From NCBI GenBank assembly GCA_023135785.1, contig JAGLSL010000040.1:1-33105 (forward strand): 33,105 bases of DNA, written 5' to 3'. Shown piece after piece: positions 14,609-21,325 of the stretch; the stretch's first letter is position 1; each line of letters starts with the position of its first letter. This DNA comes from a bacterium (GTDB lineage Bacteria > CAIJMQ01). Under the pieces are notes generated by a model. The model made no database searches, was not told where the DNA came from, and saw nothing but the letters and a program-made list of their open reading frames with translations. The translations under genes and the position numbers were made by a program.

Positions 14609-14989
14609 ATGCATGAAATCTGGATAAAAACGAGTTTTTCGGCTGCTCATCGTTTGCGGGGTTATGACGGGAAATGTGAAAATATGCATGGGCATAACTG
14701 GATGGTAGAAGTATTTATTACTTGCAAAAAGCTAAACAAAATGGGGTTAGGGATAGACTTTCTTGAAGTAAAGAGAAAGCTCGCCGAGGTTGTGGGGAAA
14801 CTTGACCATAAGGATTTAAGTAACTTCTTTTTGGTTCCTTTTTTCAAGGATAAAAACCCTTCCGCAGAAAATATTGCATATTTTATATATCACGAATTGA
14901 AAAGTAAAATAAATAGTTCCGGAATAAAACTTTCCAAAGTTATGGTTAAAGAAAGCGAACATAGCGGAGTAAGTTATTTTGAAAGATAA
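14609..14989 (+). CDS. queD: 6-carboxytetrahydropterin synthase
   Basis: The 126-residue enzyme converts dihydroneopterin triphosphate to 6-carboxy-tetrahydropterin in queuosine synthesis. FSAAHRLRGYDGKCENMHGHNW carries the catalytic Cys and the three zinc-binding His residues in the order seen in QueD. GLGIDFLEVKRKL, LDHKDLSN and KVMVKESEHSGVSY complete the family pattern. ATG 14609 is chosen because GGGAG lies 7 nt upstream; an in-frame ATG at 14573 would add 12 unrelated residues. It is followed by phased repeat copy 4 and queE. A eukaryotic-type pyruvoyl tetrahydropterin synthase is less likely given the queE and queF neighbours. Confidence 0.93.
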   Translation: MHEIWIKTSFSAAHRLRGYDGKCENMHGHNWMVEVFITCKKLNKMGLGIDFLEVKRKLAEVVGKLDHKDLSNFFLVPFFKDKNPSAENIAYFIYHELKSKINSSGIKLSKVMVKESEHSGVSYFER

Positions 14990-15005
14990 ATCTTTCAAAA
15001 TAATA

Positions 15006-15097
15006 GAAATACAGTGGATATGCATAGAAATACGGTAGATATATGTAGTAAAAAAACAATGTATTTCAATTTATTTCTATTTATTTCAATCTATTTC
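15006..15097. repeat. Phased GAAATA/TATTTC inverted repeat, copy 4 (best preserved)
   Basis: The left arm has GAAATA 15006, GATATG 15017, GAAATA 15027, GATATA 15038 (spacings 11, 10, 11). The right arm has TATTTC at 15062, 15072, 15082 and 15092 (10, 10, 10). It ends 22 nt before queE and directly abuts the queE -10 box. Confidence 0.85.
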
Positions 15098-15099
15098 CG

Positions 15100-15105
15100 T
15101 ATAAT
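15100..15105 (+). promoter_or_regulatory. Candidate -10 box of queE
   Basis: TATAAT lies 14 nt before ATG 15120, so an RNA start near 15112 would leave a leader of about 8 nt. No Shine-Dalgarno is present. There is no good -35; the phased repeat occupies that position. Confidence 0.45.
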
Positions 15106-15119
15106 TTTTGTTTATATTC

Positions 15120-15749
15120 ATGCAATCCAACATAAACATTTCAGAAATCTTCTATTCAATACTTGGTGAATCCACATATCAAGGATTACCTTGCGCGTTT
15201 ATAAGAGTCGCGGGGTGTAATTTAAGGTGTTCTTACTGCGATACTGTTTATGCCCAAAAAGGTGGGAAAGAAAATACCGTTGAAAAAATCTTGTCTGTTA
15301 TATCAAAATATCCCACTAAACATGTGGAAATAACAGGTGGTGAACCGCTTTTGCAGGAAAGAATTTACAAATTAATCCGCGAACTAATCAAGAAAAAATA
15401 TCAGGTTCTTGTAGAGACAAACGGAAGTGTAGATATTGGCAAATTGCCAGCAAAAGCAATAGTCATAATGGATATAAAATGTCCTTCAAGTAAAATGCAC
15501 AACAAAATGAACTGGGAAAATATGAAAAAATTAAAAGTTCAAGATGAAATAAAATTCGTACTTTCAGATTTAAAAGATTATATCTGGGCTAAAAAGGTAA
15601 TTAAAAAGTATAATCTTTCAGATAAAAATATTTTACTTTCGCCCGTCTTTAACAAGCTTTCCCCAAAAGTATTAAGCAAATGGATTCTCAAAGACGGGCT
15701 AAACGCGCGAATTCATCTGCAATTGCATAAGATAATAGGGGTGGGGTGA
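15120..15749 (+). CDS. queE: 7-carboxy-7-deazaguanine synthase
   Basis: The 209-residue radical SAM enzyme forms 7-carboxy-7-deazaguanine from the QueD product. YSILGESTYQGLPCAFIRVAGC is the QueE N-terminal signature. CNLRCSYCD gives the Cx3Cx2C iron-sulfur cluster cysteines (Cys33, Cys37, Cys40). HVEITGGEPLLQ binds SAM, VETNGS and MDIKCPSSKM bind substrate. ATG 15120 is preferred; a TTG at 15108 would add four residues. Length is typical of the compact QueE type. Upstream is phased repeat copy 4; downstream is the SHOCT protein. Confidence 0.94.
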   Translation: MQSNINISEIFYSILGESTYQGLPCAFIRVAGCNLRCSYCDTVYAQKGGKENTVEKILSVISKYPTKHVEITGGEPLLQERIYKLIRELIKKKYQVLVETNGSVDIGKLPAKAIVIMDIKCPSSKMHNKMNWENMKKLKVQDEIKFVLSDLKDYIWAKKVIKKYNLSDKNILLSPVFNKLSPKVLSKWILKDGLNARIHLQLHKIIGVG

Positions 15750-15780
15750 ATTAAATGGGAAACAAGACGAAAATACAATT

Positions 15781-15975
15781 ATGTTTAATACAGGTCAACA
15801 ATCCTCTTTCGGAAAAGTGAAAGAAGCCATTGAGAAGAAAATAGCTTTGGCGGAAAAGAGTGAGACTAAACCATCTAACCTTGATGAGTTGGAAAAATTA
15901 GCAGGATTGAGGGAAAAAGGGATTATTACCGAGGGAGAATTTAATGCTAAGAAAAGACAGATTCTTGGCATCTAA
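15781..15975 (+). CDS. Small SHOCT-domain protein
   Basis: The 64-residue frame ends with LDELEKLAGLREKGIITEGEFNAKKRQILGI-like sequence (residues ~34-64), the short C-terminal SHOCT module: two short helices with the pattern L-x-x-L-x-x-G-x-I-T-x-E-E-F-x-x-K-K-x-x-L-L. The N-terminal half is polar and unrecognised. SHOCT segments usually end larger proteins; here it is nearly the whole protein. Function is unknown. It sits 31 nt after queE. No strong ribosome binding site is visible, but the domain match supports a real gene. Confidence 0.7.
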   Translation: MFNTGQQSSFGKVKEAIEKKIALAEKSETKPSNLDELEKLAGLREKGIITEGEFNAKKRQILGI

Positions 15976-16004
15976 AAAGAAAATTGACTTGACTGTGCCT
16001 AACA

Positions 16005-16054
16005 GCGGATAAAAGGCTTTGCCCAAATTGCCTTCAGCAACTTCTTTTATCCGC
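16005..16054. repeat. 11-bp inverted repeat in the gap before the carbonic-anhydrase-like gene
   Basis: GCGGATAAAAG (16005-16015) and CTTTTATCCGC (16044-16054) are perfect reverse complements with a 28-nt loop. It lies 33 nt before ATG 16088 and 29 nt after the SHOCT stop. There is no T-run, so a leader structure is as likely as a terminator. Confidence 0.6.
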
Positions 16055-16087
16055 AAATCATTAAGTGAAATTGAGAAATAAATAAAG

Positions 16088-16471
16088 ATGAATGATATGA
16101 AATTCGCAACTGCAATCAACTGCGTAGATGGAAGAACTCAGATACCTGTAATTGAATGGATGAAAAAGGAATATGGAGTAGATTATGTGGATATGATTAC
16201 AGAGCCTGGAGTAAACAAGCTATTAGCAGAGAATATAGACACCATTACAATAGAGTCAATTAGAAGGAAAATTACAGTTTCAATAAATAAACACAATTCA
16301 AAAATTATTGCGATAATAGGGCATTATGATTGTGTTGGCAATCCTGTGGGAAAAAATACGCAATTAAAACAAATATTATCTGCCATAGAAACAGTTCAAC
16401 CGTGGGATTTGGGTGTTCAGGTAATAGGTATATGGCTTGATGAGAATTGGCAGGTGTATAAGGTTAAATGA
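16088..16471 (+). CDS. Carbonic-anhydrase-like protein
   Basis: The 127-residue protein has the zinc-site pattern of beta-type carbonic anhydrases in miniature: AINCVDGRTQIPV (Cys, Asp, Arg) and IIGHYDCVGNPVGK (His-x-x-Cys). It is about half the length of a classical beta enzyme and best fits a small family of carbonic-anhydrase-related proteins (I recall it as Pro_CA_2). Activity is unproven. ATG 16088 is used; ATG 16097 (MKFATAINCVDGR) is a close alternative. It lies between the SHOCT gene and queF, 24 nt before queF, so co-transcription with the queuosine genes is likely. Confidence 0.7.
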   Translation: MNDMKFATAINCVDGRTQIPVIEWMKKEYGVDYVDMITEPGVNKLLAENIDTITIESIRRKITVSINKHNSKIIAIIGHYDCVGNPVGKNTQLKQILSAIETVQPWDLGVQVIGIWLDENWQVYKVK

Positions 16472-16495
16472 TTGGTGATTTTCTTGTAGTAAAAA

Positions 16496-16927
16496 ATGGA
16501 AAATGTTAAGATAAAACTGATGAATAAAGACAGAATAAAAGGGCTGAAACTGCTTGGTGAGAAGAAGATTAAATTTCCCCTTTCTCCCGAAGAGGCACAG
16601 CTTGAAGTATTTGATAATGCTTATCCCAAAAGGGATTATTGGATAGAGTTTGTTTGTCCGGAGTTCACATCTATATGCCCTGTAACAAGCCAGCCGGATT
16701 TTGGTAAAATAACCATCCAGTATGTTCCCGATAAAAAGTGTATAGAATCAAAATCTTTAAAGTTTTTTATGTTTTCGTTTCGTAACTGTGGCAGTTTTGC
16801 GGAAGATATTGTTAATAGAATATTGGAAAAAGTAGTTAAGGCAGCTAAACCGAGAAAAGCAAAGGTTGTAGGAGAATTTGTCGCAAGAGGCGGAATAGCT
16901 ATAAAAATTGAAGCGGAATACCCTTGA
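16496..16927 (+). CDS. queF: NADPH-dependent 7-cyano-7-deazaguanine reductase
   Basis: The 143-residue enzyme reduces preQ0 to preQ1. It is the short unimodular type. TSICPVTSQPDFG contains the nucleophile Cys61 and the proton donor Asp68. ESKSLKFF is the QueF motif involved in NADPH binding, followed by SFRNCGSFAED and GEFVARGGIAI. In other family members the segment after FRN reads approximately H/E-G-x-F-H-E; here the second His, which contacts substrate, is replaced by Ala102, while Glu103 is kept. It closes the queD-queE-queF group; queC and a GTP cyclohydrolase are not in the window. Confidence 0.9.
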   Translation: MENVKIKLMNKDRIKGLKLLGEKKIKFPLSPEEAQLEVFDNAYPKRDYWIEFVCPEFTSICPVTSQPDFGKITIQYVPDKKCIESKSLKFFMFSFRNCGSFAEDIVNRILEKVVKAAKPRKAKVVGEFVARGGIAIKIEAEYP

Positions 16928-16949
16928 AAAAGGAGCAAAGAAAGAATTT

Positions 16950-17077
16950 CCAATACCCAATTTCTAATTTCTATTGAATATCTAACTTATAAATTTCAAA
17001 ATGATAGAATATGAGAAAATATTTGGGGACATTGGACATTTCATTAGGAATTGGATATTAGTAATTAGGAATTTATT
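16950..17077. repeat. Heptad-phased inverted repeat (CCAATTT / ATTAGGA words)
   Basis: The left arm is read as consecutive heptamers CCAATAC, CCAATTT, CTAATTT, CTATTGA, ATATCTA from 16950 to 16984. The right arm is ATTAGGA, ATTGGAT, ATTAGTA, ATTAGGA, ATTTATT from 17043 to 17077. The arms are imperfect reverse complements that keep 7-nt phase across a 58-nt centre. The right arm ends 2 nt before the deaminase start, and its last AGGA (17067-17070) is the only Shine-Dalgarno-like sequence there. Confidence 0.75.
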
Positions 17078-17079
17078 TT

Positions 17080-17601
17080 ATGATAAAAAGACCTGATTGG
17101 GACGAATATTTTTTGAATATTGCAAAAGCGGTTTCAAGGAGAGGCACTTGTATTAGGAGAAGATTCGGCGCAGTAATTGTAAAGGATAATGTTGCGCTGA
17201 GCAACGGGTATGTTGGATCTCCCAGGAATACCCCAAACTGTATAGATATAGGTTATTGTTTGAGAGATAAGTTAAACATTCCTTCCGGACTTCTCTATGA
17301 ACTCTGCAGAAGCATCCACGCGGAAGAAAACTCTATTATAAATGCCGCTCGAAACGGAATATCTGTAGTTGGGGCAAAACTTTATTTGTTTGGAGAAGAT
17401 ATTGTAACCAGCAAGATATATCCTGTGCCTCCATGCTGGAGATGCAAAAAGGCTATAATTAACGCTGGAATAGTTGAAGTCTATGTTAAAGAAGAAAAAG
17501 GTATTAAGTTGTATAAAGTTAGCAAGTGGATAAAAGAAATGAAGAAAGACCCCGATTTTTACCTCAAAGACCAGTATCAGCGAATAAAGAAATTGTCTTA
17601 G
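17080..17601 (+). CDS. dCMP deaminase / ComEB-type cytidine deaminase family protein
   Basis: The 173-residue product has the zinc-dependent deaminase fold. RPDWDEYFLNIAKAVSRRGTC is the usual opening of deoxycytidylate deaminase-like proteins, and NGYVGSPRN matches their substrate loop. The zinc site is IHAEENSI (His80, Glu82) with PPCWRCKKAI (Cys119, Cys122). Deamination of dCMP to dUMP for dTTP supply is the likely role. It lies upstream of the ribonucleotide reductase genes but has its own leader formed by a heptad repeat, and a strong promoter separates it from nrdR. Confidence 0.85.
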   Translation: MIKRPDWDEYFLNIAKAVSRRGTCIRRRFGAVIVKDNVALSNGYVGSPRNTPNCIDIGYCLRDKLNIPSGLLYELCRSIHAEENSIINAARNGISVVGAKLYLFGEDIVTSKIYPVPPCWRCKKAIINAGIVEVYVKEEKGIKLYKVSKWIKEMKKDPDFYLKDQYQRIKKLS

Positions 17602-17723
17602 AATTTTATTGATTACAGAGATTATAAACCACGAGATTACACAGATTAAAGGCGCATAAGCAAAGCGAATATCAAATTAAAATAACCCCTGAAATTTTTC
17701 TCCACAAAAACTTCAAGAAGCTA

Positions 17724-17777
17724 TTGACAACACTACCTATTGGGCTATAATGTCCTTGTGAATACAACATATACTGT
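17724..17777 (+). promoter_or_regulatory. Strong promoter with NrdR-box-like sequences before nrdR-nrdD
   Basis: TTGACA (17724-17729) and TATAAT (17746-17751) are perfect consensus boxes with 16-nt spacing. ACACTACCTATTGG (17730-17743), in the spacer, and ACAACATATACTGT (17764-17777), past the expected RNA start near 17758, resemble the ACACWATATATTGTG-type NrdR box. They are 34 bp apart start to start. NrdR repression of its own operon is inferred. The gap 17602-17960 also holds ATTACA/GATTA simple repeats (17630-17648) and phased repeat copy 5; nothing else is evident. Confidence 0.6.
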
Positions 17778-17845
17778 TCGTGAGAACATTAAAGTTTCCC
17801 CTTGCCTTATGGAACAGACGTGCAAATTGCCGATTAATAACGGTA

Positions 17846-17938
17846 GAAATACGGTGGATATACAATGGATATATATGGAAATACATAGTCGATGGACAAT
17901 TTATTTCAACATATTTCTATTTATTTCTATTGTATTTC
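17846..17938. repeat. Phased GAAATA/TATTTC inverted repeat, copy 5
   Basis: The left arm has GAAATA 17846, GATATA 17857, GATATA 17868, GAAATA 17878 (spacings 11, 11, 10). The right arm has TATTTC at 17902, 17912, 17922, 17933 (10, 10, 11). It lies between the promoter at 17724 and nrdR, so it should be transcribed in the 5' leader; it ends 22 nt before the nrdR ATG. Confidence 0.85.
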
Positions 17939-17960
17939 AAATGTGTGTTTTAATTTAATT

Positions 17961-18428
17961 ATGAAGTGTCCTTATTGTAGTGATGTGGCAAATAAAGTGA
18001 TTGATTCCCGTCTTGCTGGTAATTCTTTGTCTATAAGACGCAGGAGGAAATGTCTTAAATGCAGTAGGCGTTTTACAACCTATGAGAGAATCGAAAGTGT
18101 CCCTTTTATGGTTATTAAAAAAGACGGAAGAAGAGAACCATTCAAAAGAGAAAAATTATTGAGCGGACTAATTAGGTCGTGCGAAAAAAGGCCGGTTAGC
18201 ATTGCGGATATCGAAAATTTGGTTGACGAAATAGAAAAGGAGGTGAAGGAAAAGTTTTACGATGAAGTCTCGTCGGGAAAAATAGGAGAAATGGTGATGC
18301 GCAGTTTGAGGAAAATGGATGATATCGCTTATGTAAGATTTGCGTCCGTTTATAGACAGTTCACCGACGTAGATGATTTTTTAAAAGAGGTTAAACAATT
18401 TTCTCACACCAAAAGAGGGGGGAAATAA
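17961..18428 (+). CDS. nrdR: Transcriptional repressor NrdR
   Basis: The 155-residue regulator represses ribonucleotide reductase genes in response to dATP/ATP. The N-terminal zinc ribbon is MKCPYC...KCLKC (Cys3, Cys6, Cys31, Cys34), with the conserved VIDSR and IRRRRKC region that contacts DNA. RRFTTYER leads into the ATP-cone (about residues 49-139: VIKKDGRREPFKREKL onward). ATG 17961 is the family start; a longer upstream start would add residues read through the repeat. No Shine-Dalgarno is seen. It is 2 nt from nrdD, so the two form an operon that NrdR probably controls. Confidence 0.97.
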   Translation: MKCPYCSDVANKVIDSRLAGNSLSIRRRRKCLKCSRRFTTYERIESVPFMVIKKDGRREPFKREKLLSGLIRSCEKRPVSIADIENLVDEIEKEVKEKFYDEVSSGKIGEMVMRSLRKMDDIAYVRFASVYRQFTDVDDFLKEVKQFSHTKRGGK

Positions 18429-18430
18429 GT

Positions 18431-20848
18431 ATGGAGAAATTGATGGATAAACAACAAACTAAGCAGTCCACAATAGAAAAAGTGAGAAAAAGAGATGGGA
18501 GGATTGTTTCTTTCGACAAATCCAAGATTGCAGATGCAATATTTAGGGCTGCTGAATCTGTTGGTGGTGAAGACAGGTTTTTAGCCGACCAGTTGGCAGA
18601 AGTAGTAGAGTTCTATATTGGTAAAAAAGGCGTAGATGTTCCTGAGATAGAAGAGATTCAAGATGCAGTCGAAAAAGCCCTTATTGAGACAGGACATGCT
18701 AAAACAGCAAAAACATTCATACTTTATAGAGATTGGCGAAAAAGAGTAAGGAATACTATGAAAGTTAGTAAGCGGACAAAATCTGCTAATATTTCGTCCA
18801 CGGATTTTGCTTTGATGGTATCAACCAGTCAAATGGCTGATATTCTTCCATGGGATAAGAAAAAAATCAGTGATGCACTAATAAAGGAATGCGATATTTC
18901 CCCTTCCATTGCAAGCTCAATTGCTTCAAGTGTTGAAGAGAAAATTATGCGCAGCGAACTTAAAAATATTTCGACTATTCTAATAAGAGAAATGGTTGAC
19001 AATGAACTTTTAGTAAGAGGATACAGCAAGCATCTCAAACGGGAAAAACTGTTGGGGATGTCAATGTTCAATCTTGAAAACATAGTTTTTTCTAAATCCA
19101 ATGAAAATTCTAATATTGCCGCTAATAATCCCGAAGCGGTAAATTTGGAAATTGCAGAAAATACTTTAAAGCAATATTCCTTGGAAAAACTTTTTTCTAC
19201 TGAAGTTTCCCAAGCTCATTTAAAAGGCATTATCCATATTCATGATTTAGGTTATCCTATTAGAGTTTACTGCTCTTCTCATTCCATTGAATACATAAAA
19301 AAATACGGTCTTGAATTAAATAATCTTGACACTTCTTCTTTCCCTGCTTCTCATGCACGCACATTGACCGGACATTTGAACACTTTTCTTGCTTCCATGC
19401 AGGCTTATTATGCAGGCGCTTTGGGGGTTGGATACATAAATATTCTTTATGCTCCTTATCTTGTAGGCATGAGCGATAAACAGCTCAAACAAGAGGCGCA
19501 GTATTTAATATTTTCATGCTCACAGAATGCTTTTTCAAGAGGTGGACAGACATTATTTTTAGATTTTAATCTTCATACCGGTGTCCCGAGTTATCTTGCA
19601 GATGTTCCTGCTATTGGTCCGGGAGGCAAATATACAGGGAAAACATACAAAGACTACGAAAAAGAAACACAAAGATTTTGCAAAGCGTTGATGGATGTGT
19701 GGAGAGAAGGGGATTGCTATGGACACGTGTTTGCTTTTCCTAAGATGGATTTACATATAAATAAAGACACTTTCAGTGACCCGGCGCAAAATGAACTTTT
19801 TGAATATGCTTGTCAGGTTGCGTCCGAAAACGGCTCGCCTTATTTTGTTTTTGACAGAGACGAAGTAACTCTTTCCCAATGTTGTCGTTTAAGAACCGTA
19901 GTGGAAGACCAATATGTGATAAAACATCCCGAGAGTATGAGATTTTGCGGGTTCCAGAATGTCACGATTAATCTTCCGCAGGCTTCTTATCGCGCCGGAA
20001 AAGGCAATTTTGAAGGGCTGTTGGAAGAAATAGAAAAGGCAATAAAGCTGGCAATGAAAGCTCATATTCAGAAGAAGAAATTTATTTCAGAATTGATGTC
20101 TGAGTCATCTATGCCTTTATGGCAGATAGGCAAGACTGTGAAAGATAATAGGCCTTATGTAGATTTGGAAAAATCAACTTATATTATCGGACTAATTGGG
20201 CTTAACGAATGCGTTCAGCACTTGACGGGAAAAGAACTTCACGAAGATGACGAAGTGTATAAAGTAGGTCTTAAAATTATCGCGTGGATGAATTTAAAAG
20301 CCAAAGAGATGGGAAAGGAACATAACCTAAAGGTTGCTTTGGAAGAATCTCCGGCGGAATCGGCGGCAAGGCGACTTGCAAGAATTGATTTGCGAGAATT
20401 TCCTGTTTCAAAAGAAGTAATAAAGGGGGATATAGAGAAAGAGGAATACTATTATACAAATGCTATTCATTTCAGAGCTGACGCTCCGATTTCACTTGTG
20501 GAAAGAATAGAAAAACAAAGTCGTTTTCATCCCTTGATTGAGTCTGGGGCTATACTTCATGCTTTCGTAGGCGAACAAAAACCGTCAAAAGAAAGTGTTA
20601 TGAATCTTATAGACAAAACGTTCCATAATACTCAAGCTGCCCAGATTGCTATTTCTCCCGAATTTACCATGTGTAATAATTGTCATCGTTCGACAAGGGG
20701 ATTGAAAGATTCCTGCAGTTATTGCGAAAGTTCGGATGTATATGGAGTCACTCGTATCGTCGGCTATTTTTCTCGCGTAAATAATTGGAATAAATCTAAG
20801 ATAGGAGAACTAAAAGATAGGAAAAAAGGCAATTACAGGATAGGATAA
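18431..20848 (+). CDS. nrdD: Anaerobic (class III) ribonucleoside-triphosphate reductase
   Basis: The 805-residue glycyl radical enzyme reduces ribonucleotides to deoxyribonucleotides without oxygen. An N-terminal ATP-cone (about residues 16-110, VRKRDGRIVSFDKSKIADAI) gives allosteric control. The catalytic barrel follows, with SQCCRLRT and FCGFQNVTINLPQ in the active-site region. The C-terminal zinc site has CxxC pairs at 748/751 and 762/765, then TRIVGYF with the radical glycine Gly778. AGGGGGGA before the ATG is a strong ribosome binding site. The activase NrdG is not adjacent; a small redoxin gene is. Length is slightly above the common ~700, as expected with an ATP-cone. Confidence 0.97.
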   Translation: MEKLMDKQQTKQSTIEKVRKRDGRIVSFDKSKIADAIFRAAESVGGEDRFLADQLAEVVEFYIGKKGVDVPEIEEIQDAVEKALIETGHAKTAKTFILYRDWRKRVRNTMKVSKRTKSANISSTDFALMVSTSQMADILPWDKKKISDALIKECDISPSIASSIASSVEEKIMRSELKNISTILIREMVDNELLVRGYSKHLKREKLLGMSMFNLENIVFSKSNENSNIAANNPEAVNLEIAENTLKQYSLEKLFSTEVSQAHLKGIIHIHDLGYPIRVYCSSHSIEYIKKYGLELNNLDTSSFPASHARTLTGHLNTFLASMQAYYAGALGVGYINILYAPYLVGMSDKQLKQEAQYLIFSCSQNAFSRGGQTLFLDFNLHTGVPSYLADVPAIGPGGKYTGKTYKDYEKETQRFCKALMDVWREGDCYGHVFAFPKMDLHINKDTFSDPAQNELFEYACQVASENGSPYFVFDRDEVTLSQCCRLRTVVEDQYVIKHPESMRFCGFQNVTINLPQASYRAGKGNFEGLLEEIEKAIKLAMKAHIQKKKFISELMSESSMPLWQIGKTVKDNRPYVDLEKSTYIIGLIGLNECVQHLTGKELHEDDEVYKVGLKIIAWMNLKAKEMGKEHNLKVALEESPAESAARRLARIDLREFPVSKEVIKGDIEKEEYYYTNAIHFRADAPISLVERIEKQSRFHPLIESGAILHAFVGEQKPSKESVMNLIDKTFHNTQAAQIAISPEFTMCNNCHRSTRGLKDSCSYCESSDVYGVTRIVGYFSRVNNWNKSKIGELKDRKKGNYRIG

Positions 20849-20849
20849 G

Positions 20850-21035
20850 AATTCCGTCTGCTTGCTCCGATGTTACGTCGGAGAGGGCAGGTCTCCGGGT
20901 ACAGTTTTACAACGGGAATCGGAGGGTTGGAACAAAACTAATAAACCCCGAAGGAAATTCCGTCTTTTTGCTTGCGGGCAGGATTGTCGGGAGTCGTTGC
21001 AATTTGCTATGGGACGAGGCATTATTCCAACGGGG
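20850..21035 (+). other. Structured, partly duplicated leader before the redoxin gene
   Basis: The 209-nt gap between nrdD and the redoxin is more GC-rich than its surroundings. AATTCCGTCT occurs at 20850 and 20956, each followed by GCTTGC and later GGGCAGG, so the gap looks like two diverged tandem units of about 106 nt. CTCCGA (20865-20870) pairs with TCGGAG (20878-20883). TTGGAA (20927) and CCCCG (20946) are each complementary to part of TTCCAACGGGG (21025-21035) but cannot both pair in one nested fold. AACCCCG...CGGGGTAA echoes the cimA and PAP2 leader arms. No known riboswitch was recognised. Confidence 0.4.
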
Positions 21036-21057
21036 TAAACATACAAAGGAGAAACAA

Positions 21058-21291
21058 ATGGATATCAAATTATTTTTACGAAACGATGGTTGTCCAAAAT
21101 GTGAAGAATTAAAAAGTGAACTCGGAGAACATCTTCAAAAAATTCCTGTATTTTTTGTGGATACTTTGGATGGACTGACAGAAGCCGCATATAACAATGT
21201 TTTGACTACTCCCACATTGATTCACGAAGGAAATCATGTGATGGAATTGGAAGAAATAAAGAAAATAGTCGGCGAAGAAACAGACGACTAA
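21058..21291 (+). CDS. Small glutaredoxin/NrdH-like redoxin
   Basis: The 77-residue product has a thioredoxin-fold start with the redox motif CPKC (RNDGCPKCEELK, residues 9-20) and the cis-proline turn TTPTLIHEG. It is the size of NrdH or mini-glutaredoxins. Its position after nrdD suggests it reduces the reductase; thiol-dependent class III enzymes are known, whereas the E. coli type uses formate. ATG 21058 is preceded by AAAGGAG with 6-nt spacing; an upstream start would read through the structured leader. A terminator follows at 21326. Confidence 0.8.
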   Translation: MDIKLFLRNDGCPKCEELKSELGEHLQKIPVFFVDTLDGLTEAAYNNVLTTPTLIHEGNHVMELEEIKKIVGEETDD

Positions 21292-21325
21292 TTGTTTTTA
21301 ATTTAATAAGATTTTGAAGTTTTCT

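Noticed and set aside
15006-15097. Possible CRISPR array because of regular short repeats
   Set aside because: Units are 10-11 nt with no 20-40 nt conserved repeat and no spacers of uniform size; arms are inverted, not direct, and no cas gene is present.
17612-17650. ATTACA/GATTA direct repeats after the deaminase gene
   Set aside because: Short, irregular low-complexity repeats without the fixed 7-nt or 10-nt phase of the other classes; not enough to define an element.
17892-17960. N-terminal extension of NrdR read from 17892
   Set aside because: It is translated through phased repeat copy 5 and precedes the canonical MKCPYC start.
20849-21057. Possible cobalamin riboswitch before the redoxin
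   Set aside because: GC-rich stretches such as GGTCTCCGGG caught the eye, but the conserved GCCACTG-type core and B12-box order are not there.
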